Assembly: GCA_035290085.1 (NCBI GenBank)
Contig: DATDVK010000104.1
Span: forward strand, 1 to 17,744
DNA from: GWB1-54-5 sp035290085
GTDB taxonomy: Bacteria > Patescibacteriota > Gracilibacteria > Peribacterales > Peribacteraceae
Reading direction: 5' to 3'
Length of the DNA: 17,744 bases
Shown: one piece after another, positions 7,656-13,713 of the stretch
How the letters are laid out: every line of letters starts with the position of its first letter
How positions within the stretch are numbered: the stretch's first letter is position 1
Program-made: the position numbers and the translations under genes
The notes under the pieces: model-generated
What the model was told of the DNA's origin: nothing
Database searches by the model: none
What the model saw: only the letters and a program-made list of their open reading frames with translations

Positions 7656-7993
7656 TCTGATCATGCTCTGATCATGCTCTGATCATGCTCATTTGTTTCG
7701 CAATGGATGATAGTGATCATTGTGGAGAATGAGCATGCTCATGTGCACGCATCATTGTTGCAGAATCCGTAGGTGCTCAAAAGCACTCGCTGTGGCAGGA
7801 ACCACATTTTATTGTTCAGTAAGGGCTCGAAAAATTACAGGTGCGCCGTGAGCGCATCGGGGTCATCCGCACGATCCCACTCAAATGAGTATGTGCTGAT
7901 CTTGTTCATGAGCATGTTCTTGCGTAGTGCATTTTTTCCTCCTTCTCTACGGTGATCATCTCATGATCATGCTCATGATCACCCGATGAGCAT
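7656..7993. repeat. Array of palindromic TGATCA / ATGAGCAT sites
   Basis: Three perfect tandem 11-bp units TCTGATCATGC (7656-7688) start 20 bases upstream of the HTH gene. Further sites are TGATCA at 7714; the 14-bp palindrome ATGAGCATGCTCAT at 7729-7742; ATGAGCAT at 7908; a 33-bp composite at 7951-7983 with 9-bp arms GGTGATCAT/ATGATCACC around CATGATCATG; and ATGAGCAT at 7986. In total there are seven TGATCA and six ATGAGCAT/ATGCTCAT. There is no ORF between 7637 and 8066. Likely a protein-binding region (operator, partition site or iteron-like origin); which of these is unknown. Confidence 0.75.
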
Positions 7994-8049
7994 GCCCGTG
8001 GGTGCATCCAAACTTTGGATCACGTATTCTCTCTCATGGAGATATCCGA

Positions 8050-8055
8050 TAGAAT
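8050..8055 (+). promoter_or_regulatory. Probable -10 element of tRNA-Trp
   Basis: TAGAAT lies 11 bases before the mature 5' end of the tRNA. The best -35 at 17-base spacing (TTCTCT or TCTCTC region, near 8027-8032) is weak. Confidence 0.4.
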
Positions 8056-8066
8056 AGAGCAGTTAA

Positions 8067-8142
8067 AGGCGCTTAGCTCAGTCGGTAGAGCGTCGGTCTC
8101 CAAAACCGAAGGTCGTAGGTTCGATCCCTACAGCGCCTGCCA
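8067..8142 (+). tRNA. trnW: tRNA-Trp (anticodon CCA)
   Basis: A complete cloverleaf. The acceptor stem AGGCGCT/AGCGCCT has 7 perfect pairs. The D arm is GCTC-AGTCGGTA-GAGC. The anticodon stem TCGGT/ACCGA encloses the loop CTCCAAA, giving anticodon CCA for Trp. The variable loop is AGGTC. The T arm is GTAGG-TTCGATC-CCTAC. The discriminator base is G and the CCA tail is encoded (8140-8142). It decodes UGG only, consistent with UGA remaining a stop codon. It is not next to secE/nusG, its frequent neighbours elsewhere. Confidence 0.97.
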
Positions 8143-8237
8143 ACCTCCGCGCAGCGGAGGTTGCCCACCGTAGTCCTCTGGACCACGGTTGCTGTACATT
8201 CTCCGACCATGCTGCGTCTTCGGTTGGCAAGCCAACC
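8142..8237 (+). repeat. Three consecutive hairpins after tRNA-Trp
   Basis: AACCTCCGC-GCA-GCGGAGGTT (8142-8162) is a perfect 9-bp hairpin that begins at the last base of the tRNA CCA. ACCGTAGTCC-TCT-GGACCACGGT (about 8168-8190) has one mismatch. GGTTGGC-AA-GCCAACC (8222-8237) is a perfect 7-bp inverted repeat. None is followed by a T tract. They may be processing or stability elements in the tRNA precursor, or a GC-rich palindromic repeat like the cluster at 11494-11770. Confidence 0.6.
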
Positions 8238-8323
8238 AGAGGCGAAGGTGGACTCGTCCAGGGTATCTCATTTAGTGGAAGCCATTTGAGAACGCTCAGC
8301 CCCGTAAACCACAGAACGAACCG

Positions 8324-8359
8324 CCGAGGTCGCAACATACCAATTGCGGCCTCGGTTTT
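8324..8359 (+). terminator. Intrinsic terminator downstream of tRNA-Trp
   Basis: CCGAGGTCGCAA (8324-8335) pairs with TTGCGGCCTCGG (8344-8355) over 12 pairs including one G-U, with an 8-base loop, and is followed by TTTT. The T tract is on the plus side only, so it ends a plus-strand transcript about 180 bases past the tRNA. The 8163-8323 stretch between them has no credible ORF. Confidence 0.7.
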
Positions 8360-8415
8360 CGGGTACGTCTCACAACCACCACGATGGGACTTAGTTCCCA
8401 GTAGAAAAGGGTGTT

Positions 8416-8697
8416 CTACCCAATATTCTCCCAGAAGCACTTCTGGCAGTAGATTTTGTACGGTGCTTCCTGCGGGTACACTGAGAGCATATTCTCCCCA
8501 CACTGGTCGCACACGCGCTTGTAGAGCGCGCGTTCCGATCGCAGGGCCATGCGCTGCCGGTGCCGGCAGGAAGGGCAATGATCCGGCAGCGGGAGACCCT
8601 TCTCATCATAGAATTTCGCTTCCTGAGGAATGATATGGAACTGCTTGCCGCAGTCGTTACTAGAACAAGTCAGTGTCTGAAGCCCTGCGTTTGTCAT
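8416..8697 (-). CDS. CPR-type zinc-ribbon protein
   Basis: A 93-residue protein with the Cys spacing CSSNDC (11-16), CPSC (41-44), CDQC (63-66) and CQKC (83-86), enough for two zinc sites. Around them are FHIIPQEAKFYDEKGLPLP, CRHRQRMALRSERALYKR and YKIYCQKCFWEN. From memory, this pattern (C..CGK.F.I...E..FY...glP.P..CP.CR..rR...R.er.LYkR.CD.cG) is a zinc-ribbon family widespread in Patescibacteria and of unknown function, often fused to a Cys-rich repeat region. Here the repeats are a separate gene just upstream, and the junction is TAA-TC-ATG, so the two are translationally coupled. The start ATG 8697 has no Shine-Dalgarno. Roles in RNA or metal binding are possible, but nothing in the sequence decides. 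Confidence 0.75.
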   Translation of the reverse strand: MTNAGLQTLTCSSNDCGKQFHIIPQEAKFYDEKGLPLPDHCPSCRHRQRMALRSERALYKRVCDQCGENMLSVYPQEAPYKIYCQKCFWENIG

Positions 8698-8699
8698 GA

Positions 8700-9695
8700 T
8701 TAGAGGGTGGGAAAGGAGGAAGACAGGACAGGATCTGTTTCAGTGCTCAGGCGATGCTTCTCGTAGTCCGAAACCATGAAGAGACTGAGGTTGTAGAGGT
8801 GCGCATCCTGCAGTTCCTTCCTCATGCGGGCCACTTCTTTTTTGTACTCATTGGGAGCGTATGGCTTATTTAAGATGTGGTACTCCTTATTCTCCAGATA
8901 GACGCATCCGAAGCAGTTTCTGAGATTCCTGCTGTAGGCACAGAACTCGCAATCTTTGCTGCTGTCCACCTGGTAGAGGAAGTTGCAGTTGTGGCAGAGC
9001 GGTGATTGCACGCACTGGTAGGACCATTCCGTTTCAAAACATACCGTGAGGTCGCAGCAGTTCTTGTTGCCGTTGGCTTCCACGTTATACAGGCAATCTT
9101 CCGATGCAAAGATATCGAAGCATTGGAGGCAGTTTCCGCTCTGGCTGATATGGTTGCCGATGCAGTTCTCACACTGCACCTGGTGGATACCCAGATTCGG
9201 TACGCGTTTCCGCAGCTCCTTGATCTGTTGCAGGACGAGCGTGCGGTGGGCGGCGTTTTGCATGTCAAGTTCCCGCAGGCGCAGCTCATATTCCTCTCTG
9301 CCGAGTGACTGGTTGAAGAAATGATATTCTTTCTGGTAGAGCCCGACGCAGCCGTAGCAGTTCCGGCAGCCGTAGCAGTCGTAGCAGAAGGCGCAGTTGC
9401 TGCAGTTGCTGCAGTCGACGCAGTAATCTGCATCGTAGCATTTCACGCAGTCGACGCACTCGGTGCACCACTCGCATTCCGCGCACAGGGTGAGGCCGTT
9501 GCAGCTCGAACACTTGCGGGAGTAGCGTGCATAGTAGACGTCCTCGCAGTAGAACGTGCCGAATGAGTAGTAGCAGTTCTTTGACTTGACGGCAGTGTCG
9601 CTGAAGTCGCAGTTTTCTGCCATCACGTGCTTTACGTTGAAGCGCGGTTTCTCAAGCAGCAGCCTTTGAAAATCATCTTTAAAAGACATTGTCAT
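8700..9695 (-). CDS. Cys-rich ladder protein (CPR family, function unknown)
   Basis: The protein has 331 residues and 35 Cys, almost all within residues 27-118 and 174-270. The densest run is a C-x2-C-x2-C ladder (CAECEWCTECVDC, then CVDCSNCSNCAFC). The protein is an internal duplication: each half ends in NC[YF]GCV.L..KEYH..N....EY followed by a charged helical segment. This resembles the repeat region found C-terminal to the zinc ribbon in many Patescibacteria proteins, probably a Cys-lined solenoid. Metal clusters or disulphides are both possible. There is no signal peptide. The start is ATG 9695 or 9689 (MTMSFKDD). A TTGACA-N17-TACATT promoter lies upstream. It is divergent from the TrmB-like regulator and coupled to the zinc-ribbon gene downstream. 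Confidence 0.7.
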   Translation of the reverse strand: MTMSFKDDFQRLLLEKPRFNVKHVMAENCDFSDTAVKSKNCYYSFGTFYCEDVYYARYSRKCSSCNGLTLCAECEWCTECVDCVKCYDADYCVDCSNCSNCAFCYDCYGCRNCYGCVGLYQKEYHFFNQSLGREEYELRLRELDMQNAAHRTLVLQQIKELRKRVPNLGIHQVQCENCIGNHISQSGNCLQCFDIFASEDCLYNVEANGNKNCCDLTVCFETEWSYQCVQSPLCHNCNFLYQVDSSKDCEFCAYSRNLRNCFGCVYLENKEYHILNKPYAPNEYKKEVARMRKELQDAHLYNLSLFMVSDYEKHRLSTETDPVLSSSFPTL

Positions 9696-9701
9696 AAAAA
9701 T

Positions 9702-9744
9702 AAATTACGTCAATAATGTAGATTATCTATAAAATTATGTCAAT
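9702..9744 (-). promoter_or_regulatory. Promoter and direct repeats upstream of the Cys-ladder gene
   Basis: AAATTACGTCAAT (9702-9714) and AAATTATGTCAAT (9732-9744) are 13-bp direct repeats with one mismatch and a 30-bp period. On the minus strand the second supplies TTGACA (9743-9738); 17 bases on is TACATT (9720-9715), giving a leader of about 12 bases. The palindrome TAGA-TTA-TCTA (9719-9729) overlaps this -10 and resembles the operator candidate at 9828-9844. Confidence 0.5.
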
Positions 9745-9813
9745 TTCTAGTTGCCATTCTCCATGAAGAACCAGAATCTTCTTAAGAATTTATGATCAAA
9801 TGTAGTATTTACT

Positions 9814-9844
9814 TTGAAGTGCATTTAGTAGAAAATTATTCTAC
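9814..9844 (+). promoter_or_regulatory. Promoter of the TrmB-like gene with overlapping palindromic operator
   Basis: TTGAAG (9814-9819), a 17-base spacer and TATTCT (9837-9842), then 4 bases to ATG 9847. The palindrome GTAGAA-AATTA-TTCTAC (9828-9844, perfect 6-bp arms) covers the -10, which suits autorepression. A related ATGTAG half-site lies near 9800. Confidence 0.55.
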
Positions 9845-9846
9845 AT

Positions 9847-10656
9847 ATGGTGACTCCAGCCGATTGGCAGCGCATCACTTCTCTCCTCGGATCACTGGGA
9901 TGCAATGAGAGGGAAATCCAGATATACCTCCAGTGCCTCCGTGCGGGGCCCGAGACTGTCCGGGAAATTGCACAGCAGATGAAGCAGAACCGTATTACCG
10001 TGCACAGCGCGATTGACCAATTGATCGACAAGGGGTTCCTCACCGAGACGCGCCGTGGCAAGAAGCGTATTATCATCGCGGAAGAGCCATCTTCCATTCA
10101 CGGATTGCTTCAGAAGAAACAGAATGAACTGAAACTCCTTCGGGCGAATGCGGTGTATGTGGCAGGCATTCTGGAGTCGCTCAAAGCACCCCATGCCAGC
10201 AGGCCCACGGTGAAATTTTACGAGGGGGTGGATGGATTCAAATACATGCTGGAGGAAACACTGAAGACAAGGGGGGAAGTGCTGGTTTTCACGTACGTCG
10301 ATCTGTTCTCACAGGTGCTCGGACCGGATTATCTGGAGGATTATTTCATTCGGCGTGCTGCGAAGAGGATTCATACCCGGCTCATCTTTCCGCCGTGCCA
10401 GTTTGCGCGGCGTGTGAATGCCAAAGCGAAGCAGTACCGCATTCAGGTGAGACTCCTTCCTCCCGAAATCCGGTGGAAGTCAGGCATTTTCTCGTGGGAT
10501 ACCACAATCGCGCTCATGTCCTACACTGAGGGCAGATTTACCACCACGTTCGTCGAGAATCCGGATATCGCGCACTTCTACCGTTCGGTCATTTTTGAAC
10601 TCTGCTGGCGGCAGGCAAAACCGATGGAGGCCGATAAGAATGATAAGGCTCCGTAG
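9847..10656 (+). CDS. TrmB-family transcriptional regulator
   Basis: A 269-residue protein with an N-terminal winged helix (about residues 8-75): LGCNEREIQIYLQCLRAGP, then VREIAQQMKQNRITVHSAIDQL and the wing LTETRRGKKRIIIAEEP. This is the TrmB layout (one gene, one start, Lxx.GLt..Ea.iY..ll..g). A coiled helix (85-110) precedes the effector-type domain beginning PTVKFYEGVDGFKYMLEETL, the usual TrmB phospholipase-D-like C-terminal fold. In archaea TrmB proteins sense sugars; in Patescibacteria such genes are common and the ligand is unknown. It stands divergent to the Cys-ladder/zinc-ribbon genes across 151 AT-rich bases that contain palindromes, so autoregulation and control of those genes are likely. 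The start ATG 9847 is 4 bases after the -10. Confidence 0.8.
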   Translation: MVTPADWQRITSLLGSLGCNEREIQIYLQCLRAGPETVREIAQQMKQNRITVHSAIDQLIDKGFLTETRRGKKRIIIAEEPSSIHGLLQKKQNELKLLRANAVYVAGILESLKAPHASRPTVKFYEGVDGFKYMLEETLKTRGEVLVFTYVDLFSQVLGPDYLEDYFIRRAAKRIHTRLIFPPCQFARRVNAKAKQYRIQVRLLPPEIRWKSGIFSWDTTIALMSYTEGRFTTTFVENPDIAHFYRSVIFELCWRQAKPMEADKNDKAP

Positions 10657-10732
10657 AGATCGCCCATAATCACTGTGGCGGATCCTGTTCCCAGGTGGAT
10701 AACTGTGCTATTGTCCTCCAGAAGGCAGGGGA

Positions 10733-10760
10733 TTGACAATTGCGATTTTTCTATCATAAT
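10733..10760 (+). promoter_or_regulatory. Sigma-70-like promoter of the kinase-fold candidate
   Basis: A perfect TTGACA (10733-10738), a 16-base spacer and CATAAT (10755-10760). The ATG at 10770 is 9 bases further, so the 5' leader would be about 0-4 bases. No ribosome binding site is present. Confidence 0.65.
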
Positions 10761-10769
10761 ATCAATCAT

Positions 10770-11447
10770 ATGTCTAAGAGACTCTCTCCACTGGATCGTA
10801 CGCACCTTGAGGAATGTGGCCTGGATCCACAGAATATTGGTCGTTGGTGCGGTGCCGGCGCCGGACATGATGTGTATGAATATGGGGAGATACAGGTAGT
10901 GAAAATCCCCAAAATCCGGTGGATTAAGGAGAGGCTCTCCATCATCACTGCGGAAGACGCGAGGCAAAGCCTGCGGGTACTTGAGATGCATTTTAGGGAA
11001 TACAGTCTGCGGTCAAGCGTTCATCCGAGTCGCAGGGGGAGCTCCTACTGCATTCTTCAGCAGAGGCTCGGAAGTTTTGAGAATCTCACAAGTGCACATT
11101 TGCGCGCGAACAAGAGCCTTGCCAGCCAGTTCAATGACATACTGCTCCGCAACAAGAGGCTTTCGCAGCAGCACGGCAAAGCTCTGGATTTCCTCGGAAA
11201 GGAAGGATGCATACAGACGGCACTCTCCTCTGTGTTTGCGGGGACTCCGCAGATGTCCAATCTGGTGGTGGTTGGGCACGGGGTGAGTGCGCGCATCGTT
11301 GTTGTAGATTCCAATCTGTTCTCTCTCAGCAGCAGGCGAGAGAAGCACCTCCCACGCAAGTGGATGAACGATGCGGGAAAATGCAGCCACATGCTCAATA
11401 CGGTGTTGGTTGAGGGGGTATTCGGTGCAGATGCCAGGAGCAGTTGA
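10770..11447 (+). CDS. Hypothetical protein, possibly a divergent protein-kinase-like fold
   Basis: The protein has 225 residues. I do not recognise a named family. The order of motifs suggests a kinase-like fold: a Gly-rich turn (GAGAGHDVYEYG, 28-39), then VVKIPK with K45 in the place of the ATP-binding Lys; a hinge-like strand YCILQQRLGSFENL (93-106); LDFLGKEG (139-146) where a catalytic loop could lie; and MSNLVVV....ARIVVVDSNLF (162-183), similar to the N and DFG-region Asp of aminoglycoside phosphotransferase or RIO-type kinases. The usual HGD/HRD motif is not intact, so it may be inactive or the resemblance may be chance. The start ATG 10770 follows a strong promoter directly; the earlier ATG at 10740 would lie inside that promoter. 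A single-gene unit, with a hairpin cluster downstream. Confidence 0.6.
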   Translation: MSKRLSPLDRTHLEECGLDPQNIGRWCGAGAGHDVYEYGEIQVVKIPKIRWIKERLSIITAEDARQSLRVLEMHFREYSLRSSVHPSRRGSSYCILQQRLGSFENLTSAHLRANKSLASQFNDILLRNKRLSQQHGKALDFLGKEGCIQTALSSVFAGTPQMSNLVVVGHGVSARIVVVDSNLFSLSSRREKHLPRKWMNDAGKCSHMLNTVLVEGVFGADARSS

Positions 11448-11493
11448 GTGGCTAGACACGGCGCCGTTTCCAATCAAACTTTCACCCGACTCC

Positions 11494-11770
11494 GCCCCGC
11501 ATAGGCGGGGCTCCGCCGGGTTTCGCAAATGAGGAAGTGAGGTATCTGAGGAGATGCTCCGGTCTTGAGGTCGGGGAGCTTCACCCGACTCCGCAGGAGG
11601 CCACGGGCGTAAGCCCGTGGAGGAATGCGGGTGAAGCCGCGAAGCCCGAAGGGCGAAGTGGCCTCCCGCTACGCCGGGTTCCGCCGCCGCCTTGCGGTGG
11701 CGCATCAAAGAGATGCCACGGCCGTAAGGCCGTGTCTGCACGCCGGAGTGCGTTTCGGCACGCAGGCGTG
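11494..11770. repeat. Cluster of GC-rich hairpins
   Basis: At least five inverted repeats lie back to back with no gene (intergenic 11448-11835). They are: GCCCCGC-ATAG-GCGGGGC (11494-11511); CCACGGGC-GTAA-GCCCGTGG (11601-11620), inside an outer pair CTTCACCCG (11579-11587) / CGGGTGAAG (11628-11636); GCCC-GAA-GGGC (11644-11654); CGCCGCC-TTGC-GGTGGCG (about 11685-11702); CACGGCC-GTAA-GGCCGTG (11717-11734); and a nested hairpin bounded by CACGCC and GGCGTG (about 11739-11770). TTCACCCGACTCCG occurs twice. GTAA loops recur. Similar to REP-type palindrome clusters. Confidence 0.7.
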
Positions 11771-11835
11771 GAGCTTCACTGGTTTTGCGCAGCCGTTTTC
11801 GCAGCAATGATGTCCACCGACAAACGACGCTGTGT

Positions 11836-13566
11836 CTAGTTCAGCAGTGATGCATACAAAAGCATCTTCTTCACTCCGGAAGACTTTTGAGCGTTGTTGT
11901 GGATGTCGCACACACTCCTCATTTCCTCGTCGGGTTCATAGAGAATCTGCCAGATTGCGTCCTTTGGGATGCCGTTGCAGCTCACCAGGGGGAAGTCGGA
12001 TTGTATCTGCTGCGGGTACGCGTTTGTTCCGTCACTCATGTACATCACAATGAGCTTGCGGCCGTGCTTATGGGCTTCATCCCGGACTTGCTTCACAACG
12101 ACCGGATCCCTCAGCCCCTCCAGCAAGATGGCGCTTTTGCTCCGGGAGCCGTACAGGCCTTCGTAGAAGTACGTCCCCCAGTTGACCATGAGAATGGTGA
12201 AGCGTTCAGGAACAGTGCCAGTGTTTACGATGCTGTGTGCCAGGAGTTTTGAGGGGTGTTCTGATGCTCGAATTGGCTGCTGTGGGAAGGCAGAGAAGAA
12301 GAAGAGGTTGATGCCGAGGAAGACACTGCAGGTGACGGCGAGAGCCCTCTGTACCAGGCGCCGGGGAAGCTGACTGTCGAGTGCGCACCGCACGGCTGAG
12401 AGAATGGCAAGAACAAGGAAGGGCAGGGAGAGTACGGCATGGTGCATGACACCTGCATTTTTCGTACGCGCGATCATCACGACCGTTATGAAGAATGCAG
12501 CGTATAGGGCAAATGGCAGCATGAGGGAACGCAGGGAAACTTTCCTTCGCCAGAGACCTGCGGCAAAAAGAAGGGTGAGTGTCACGGGGACGAAGAGGTA
12601 CAGCATCCTTGCGTACAGCCGTTCCGGAAGCCCGTGTATGACGACGAGAAAAATCCGGTGAGTTGTTTCAAGGGGTTGAAGCAGCGCCCACACCACACCA
12701 GAACGTAGCCATGCCCCTCCCAGGAGTTCCCGAACTGTGTAGGACTCACTGATCATGAGCTCATGCAGGTACGGTTTGAATGCGGCATCTGTGGGTGATG
12801 TAGAGAGCAGCAGCGCTCCGACGAGAACGGTGAGCACTGCGATTGCTTCTAGGGATTGGCCGAGCAGCCGGAGGAGATTTTTCCGTGACCAGAGGAATGT
12901 TCTGTGCCGGCAGGCGTGTATGAGGAAGAAGATGGCAAAGCCCGGTGCCATCCAGAAGTAGGAAAACTTGGTCCAAATACAGAGAAAGGCAAGTACGACC
13001 ATCGTGCCGATGTACCGTTTCTGCAATGTCGCGCACCAGCGGTCCATGAGGACATACATCAGGTAGACGGAGAGGATTTGCAGTCCTACGGGGCCCGTAT
13101 CCACCACGTGCTGGAAGACGTAGGGGAACCAGAGGAGCAGCCCGAGTGCTACATACTTGAATTTGAGTCTGAATGTGCGTGAGGCAAAGAAGGCGCTGGT
13201 GCAGAGAAACACAAGACCAAGTGCGCGTGCAGACATTGGGCTGCTCCAGAGAAAGTAGATGGGGTAGTAGTACAGGGCTGGGAAGCTCCCTGCGTAGTGA
13301 AATGCGCGGAGCGGGAGAATAATTCCCGTATTGAGGAAGTTGAGTTTGTAGGGGTTGGAATCGCCCCAGATATTGTTCCCGGGGAACGAAGAAAGAATGG
13401 CGTTGTAGTGAATGAATTCGTCCATGTTGTATGGAGCGAACGCACTGATAAACGCAAGGACACCCACACTCATCAAGAGCACGGCATGCTGCAGTATCAG
13501 ATGTTTTCCCCTGATGAAGCTCTCACTGAGCCAGTGCGCGGAAGTGGTGGGTTGTGTGTCTATCAA
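11836..13566 (-). CDS. GT-C type integral membrane glycosyltransferase (ArnT/PMT-like)
   Basis: About 576 residues with a dozen or so hydrophobic segments from residue 25 to about 440, then a soluble extracellular C-terminal domain of about 130 residues. The first external loop carries Asp-Glu in APYNMDEFIHY (about D49-E50), the position of the catalytic acidic pair in GT-C enzymes that use lipid-phosphate-linked sugars (PMT, ArnT). YYYPIYFLWSSP follows, as in that group. It would transfer a sugar from a polyprenyl-phosphate donor to a protein or glycan outside the membrane; donor and acceptor are unknown. The start is uncertain. TTG 13566 is preferred because it lies 7 bases after a perfect -10; the frame continues upstream through the promoter, which is not credible. 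Divergent from the M23 peptidase gene. Confidence 0.65.
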   Translation of the reverse strand: MIDTQPTTSAHWLSESFIRGKHLILQHAVLLMSVGVLAFISAFAPYNMDEFIHYNAILSSFPGNNIWGDSNPYKLNFLNTGIILPLRAFHYAGSFPALYYYPIYFLWSSPMSARALGLVFLCTSAFFASRTFRLKFKYVALGLLLWFPYVFQHVVDTGPVGLQILSVYLMYVLMDRWCATLQKRYIGTMVVLAFLCIWTKFSYFWMAPGFAIFFLIHACRHRTFLWSRKNLLRLLGQSLEAIAVLTVLVGALLLSTSPTDAAFKPYLHELMISESYTVRELLGGAWLRSGVVWALLQPLETTHRIFLVVIHGLPERLYARMLYLFVPVTLTLLFAAGLWRRKVSLRSLMLPFALYAAFFITVVMIARTKNAGVMHHAVLSLPFLVLAILSAVRCALDSQLPRRLVQRALAVTCSVFLGINLFFFSAFPQQPIRASEHPSKLLAHSIVNTGTVPERFTILMVNWGTYFYEGLYGSRSKSAILLEGLRDPVVVKQVRDEAHKHGRKLIVMYMSDGTNAYPQQIQSDFPLVSCNGIPKDAIWQILYEPDEEMRSVCDIHNNAQKSSGVKKMLLYASLLN

Positions 13567-13573
13567 TCTTATA

Positions 13574-13602
13574 ATTATAATATAATTTGCGTATATTTGC
13601 AA
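13574..13602 (-). promoter_or_regulatory. Promoter of the membrane glycosyltransferase gene
   Basis: On the minus strand, TTGCAA (13602-13597), a 17-base spacer and TATAAT (13579-13574), in a very AT-rich stretch. Seven bases separate the -10 from the TTG codon at 13566, so this TTG would be a leaderless start. Confidence 0.6.
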
Positions 13603-13697
13603 ATTCAAGCAATATATATTATAGCTGCACAGCTGTTCTCGGCCCTGTTCCTCATATGTGACCGCGGGCATTCTATCTGTATGGGACCTCCGGAATC

Positions 13698-13706
13698 TGC
13701 TATAAT
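13698..13706 (+). promoter_or_regulatory. Extended -10 promoter of the M23 peptidase gene
   Basis: TGCTATAAT is a perfect extended -10 (TGnTATAAT). Seven bases later comes ATG 13714. No good -35 is present, as is usual for extended -10 promoters. The leader would be zero or one base. Confidence 0.6.
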
Positions 13707-13713
13707 GAACCGA

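Noticed and set aside
7656..7688. Tandem 11-bp units as a CRISPR or simple microsatellite
   Set aside because: There are no spacers and units are far too short for CRISPR. Related sites continue in both orientations over 300 bases, which a microsatellite would not do.
8300..8335. ACCACAGAACGAACCGCCG resembles the ACAGA...AAACCGCC part of RNase P RNA
   Set aside because: The conserved GAGGAAAGTCC and the 3' GGCTTA regions are absent, and a terminator follows at once. The same check was made and failed at 16006 (CCAGACAG...).
8078..8578. A 166-codon minus-strand ORF ending in AVGIEPTTFGFGDRRST
   Set aside because: It lies antisense to tRNA-Trp and overlaps the zinc-ribbon gene. This C-terminus is the familiar false protein produced by reading the complement of a tRNA.
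10694..10702. GGTGGATAA resembles a DnaA box (TGTGGATAA)
   Set aside because: A single imperfect copy with no further boxes nearby and no dnaA/dnaN; not evidence for an origin.
13297..13713. Upstream extension of the M23 gene frame
   Set aside because: It runs antisense to the glycosyltransferase and through both promoters. The signal segment starts only after 13714.
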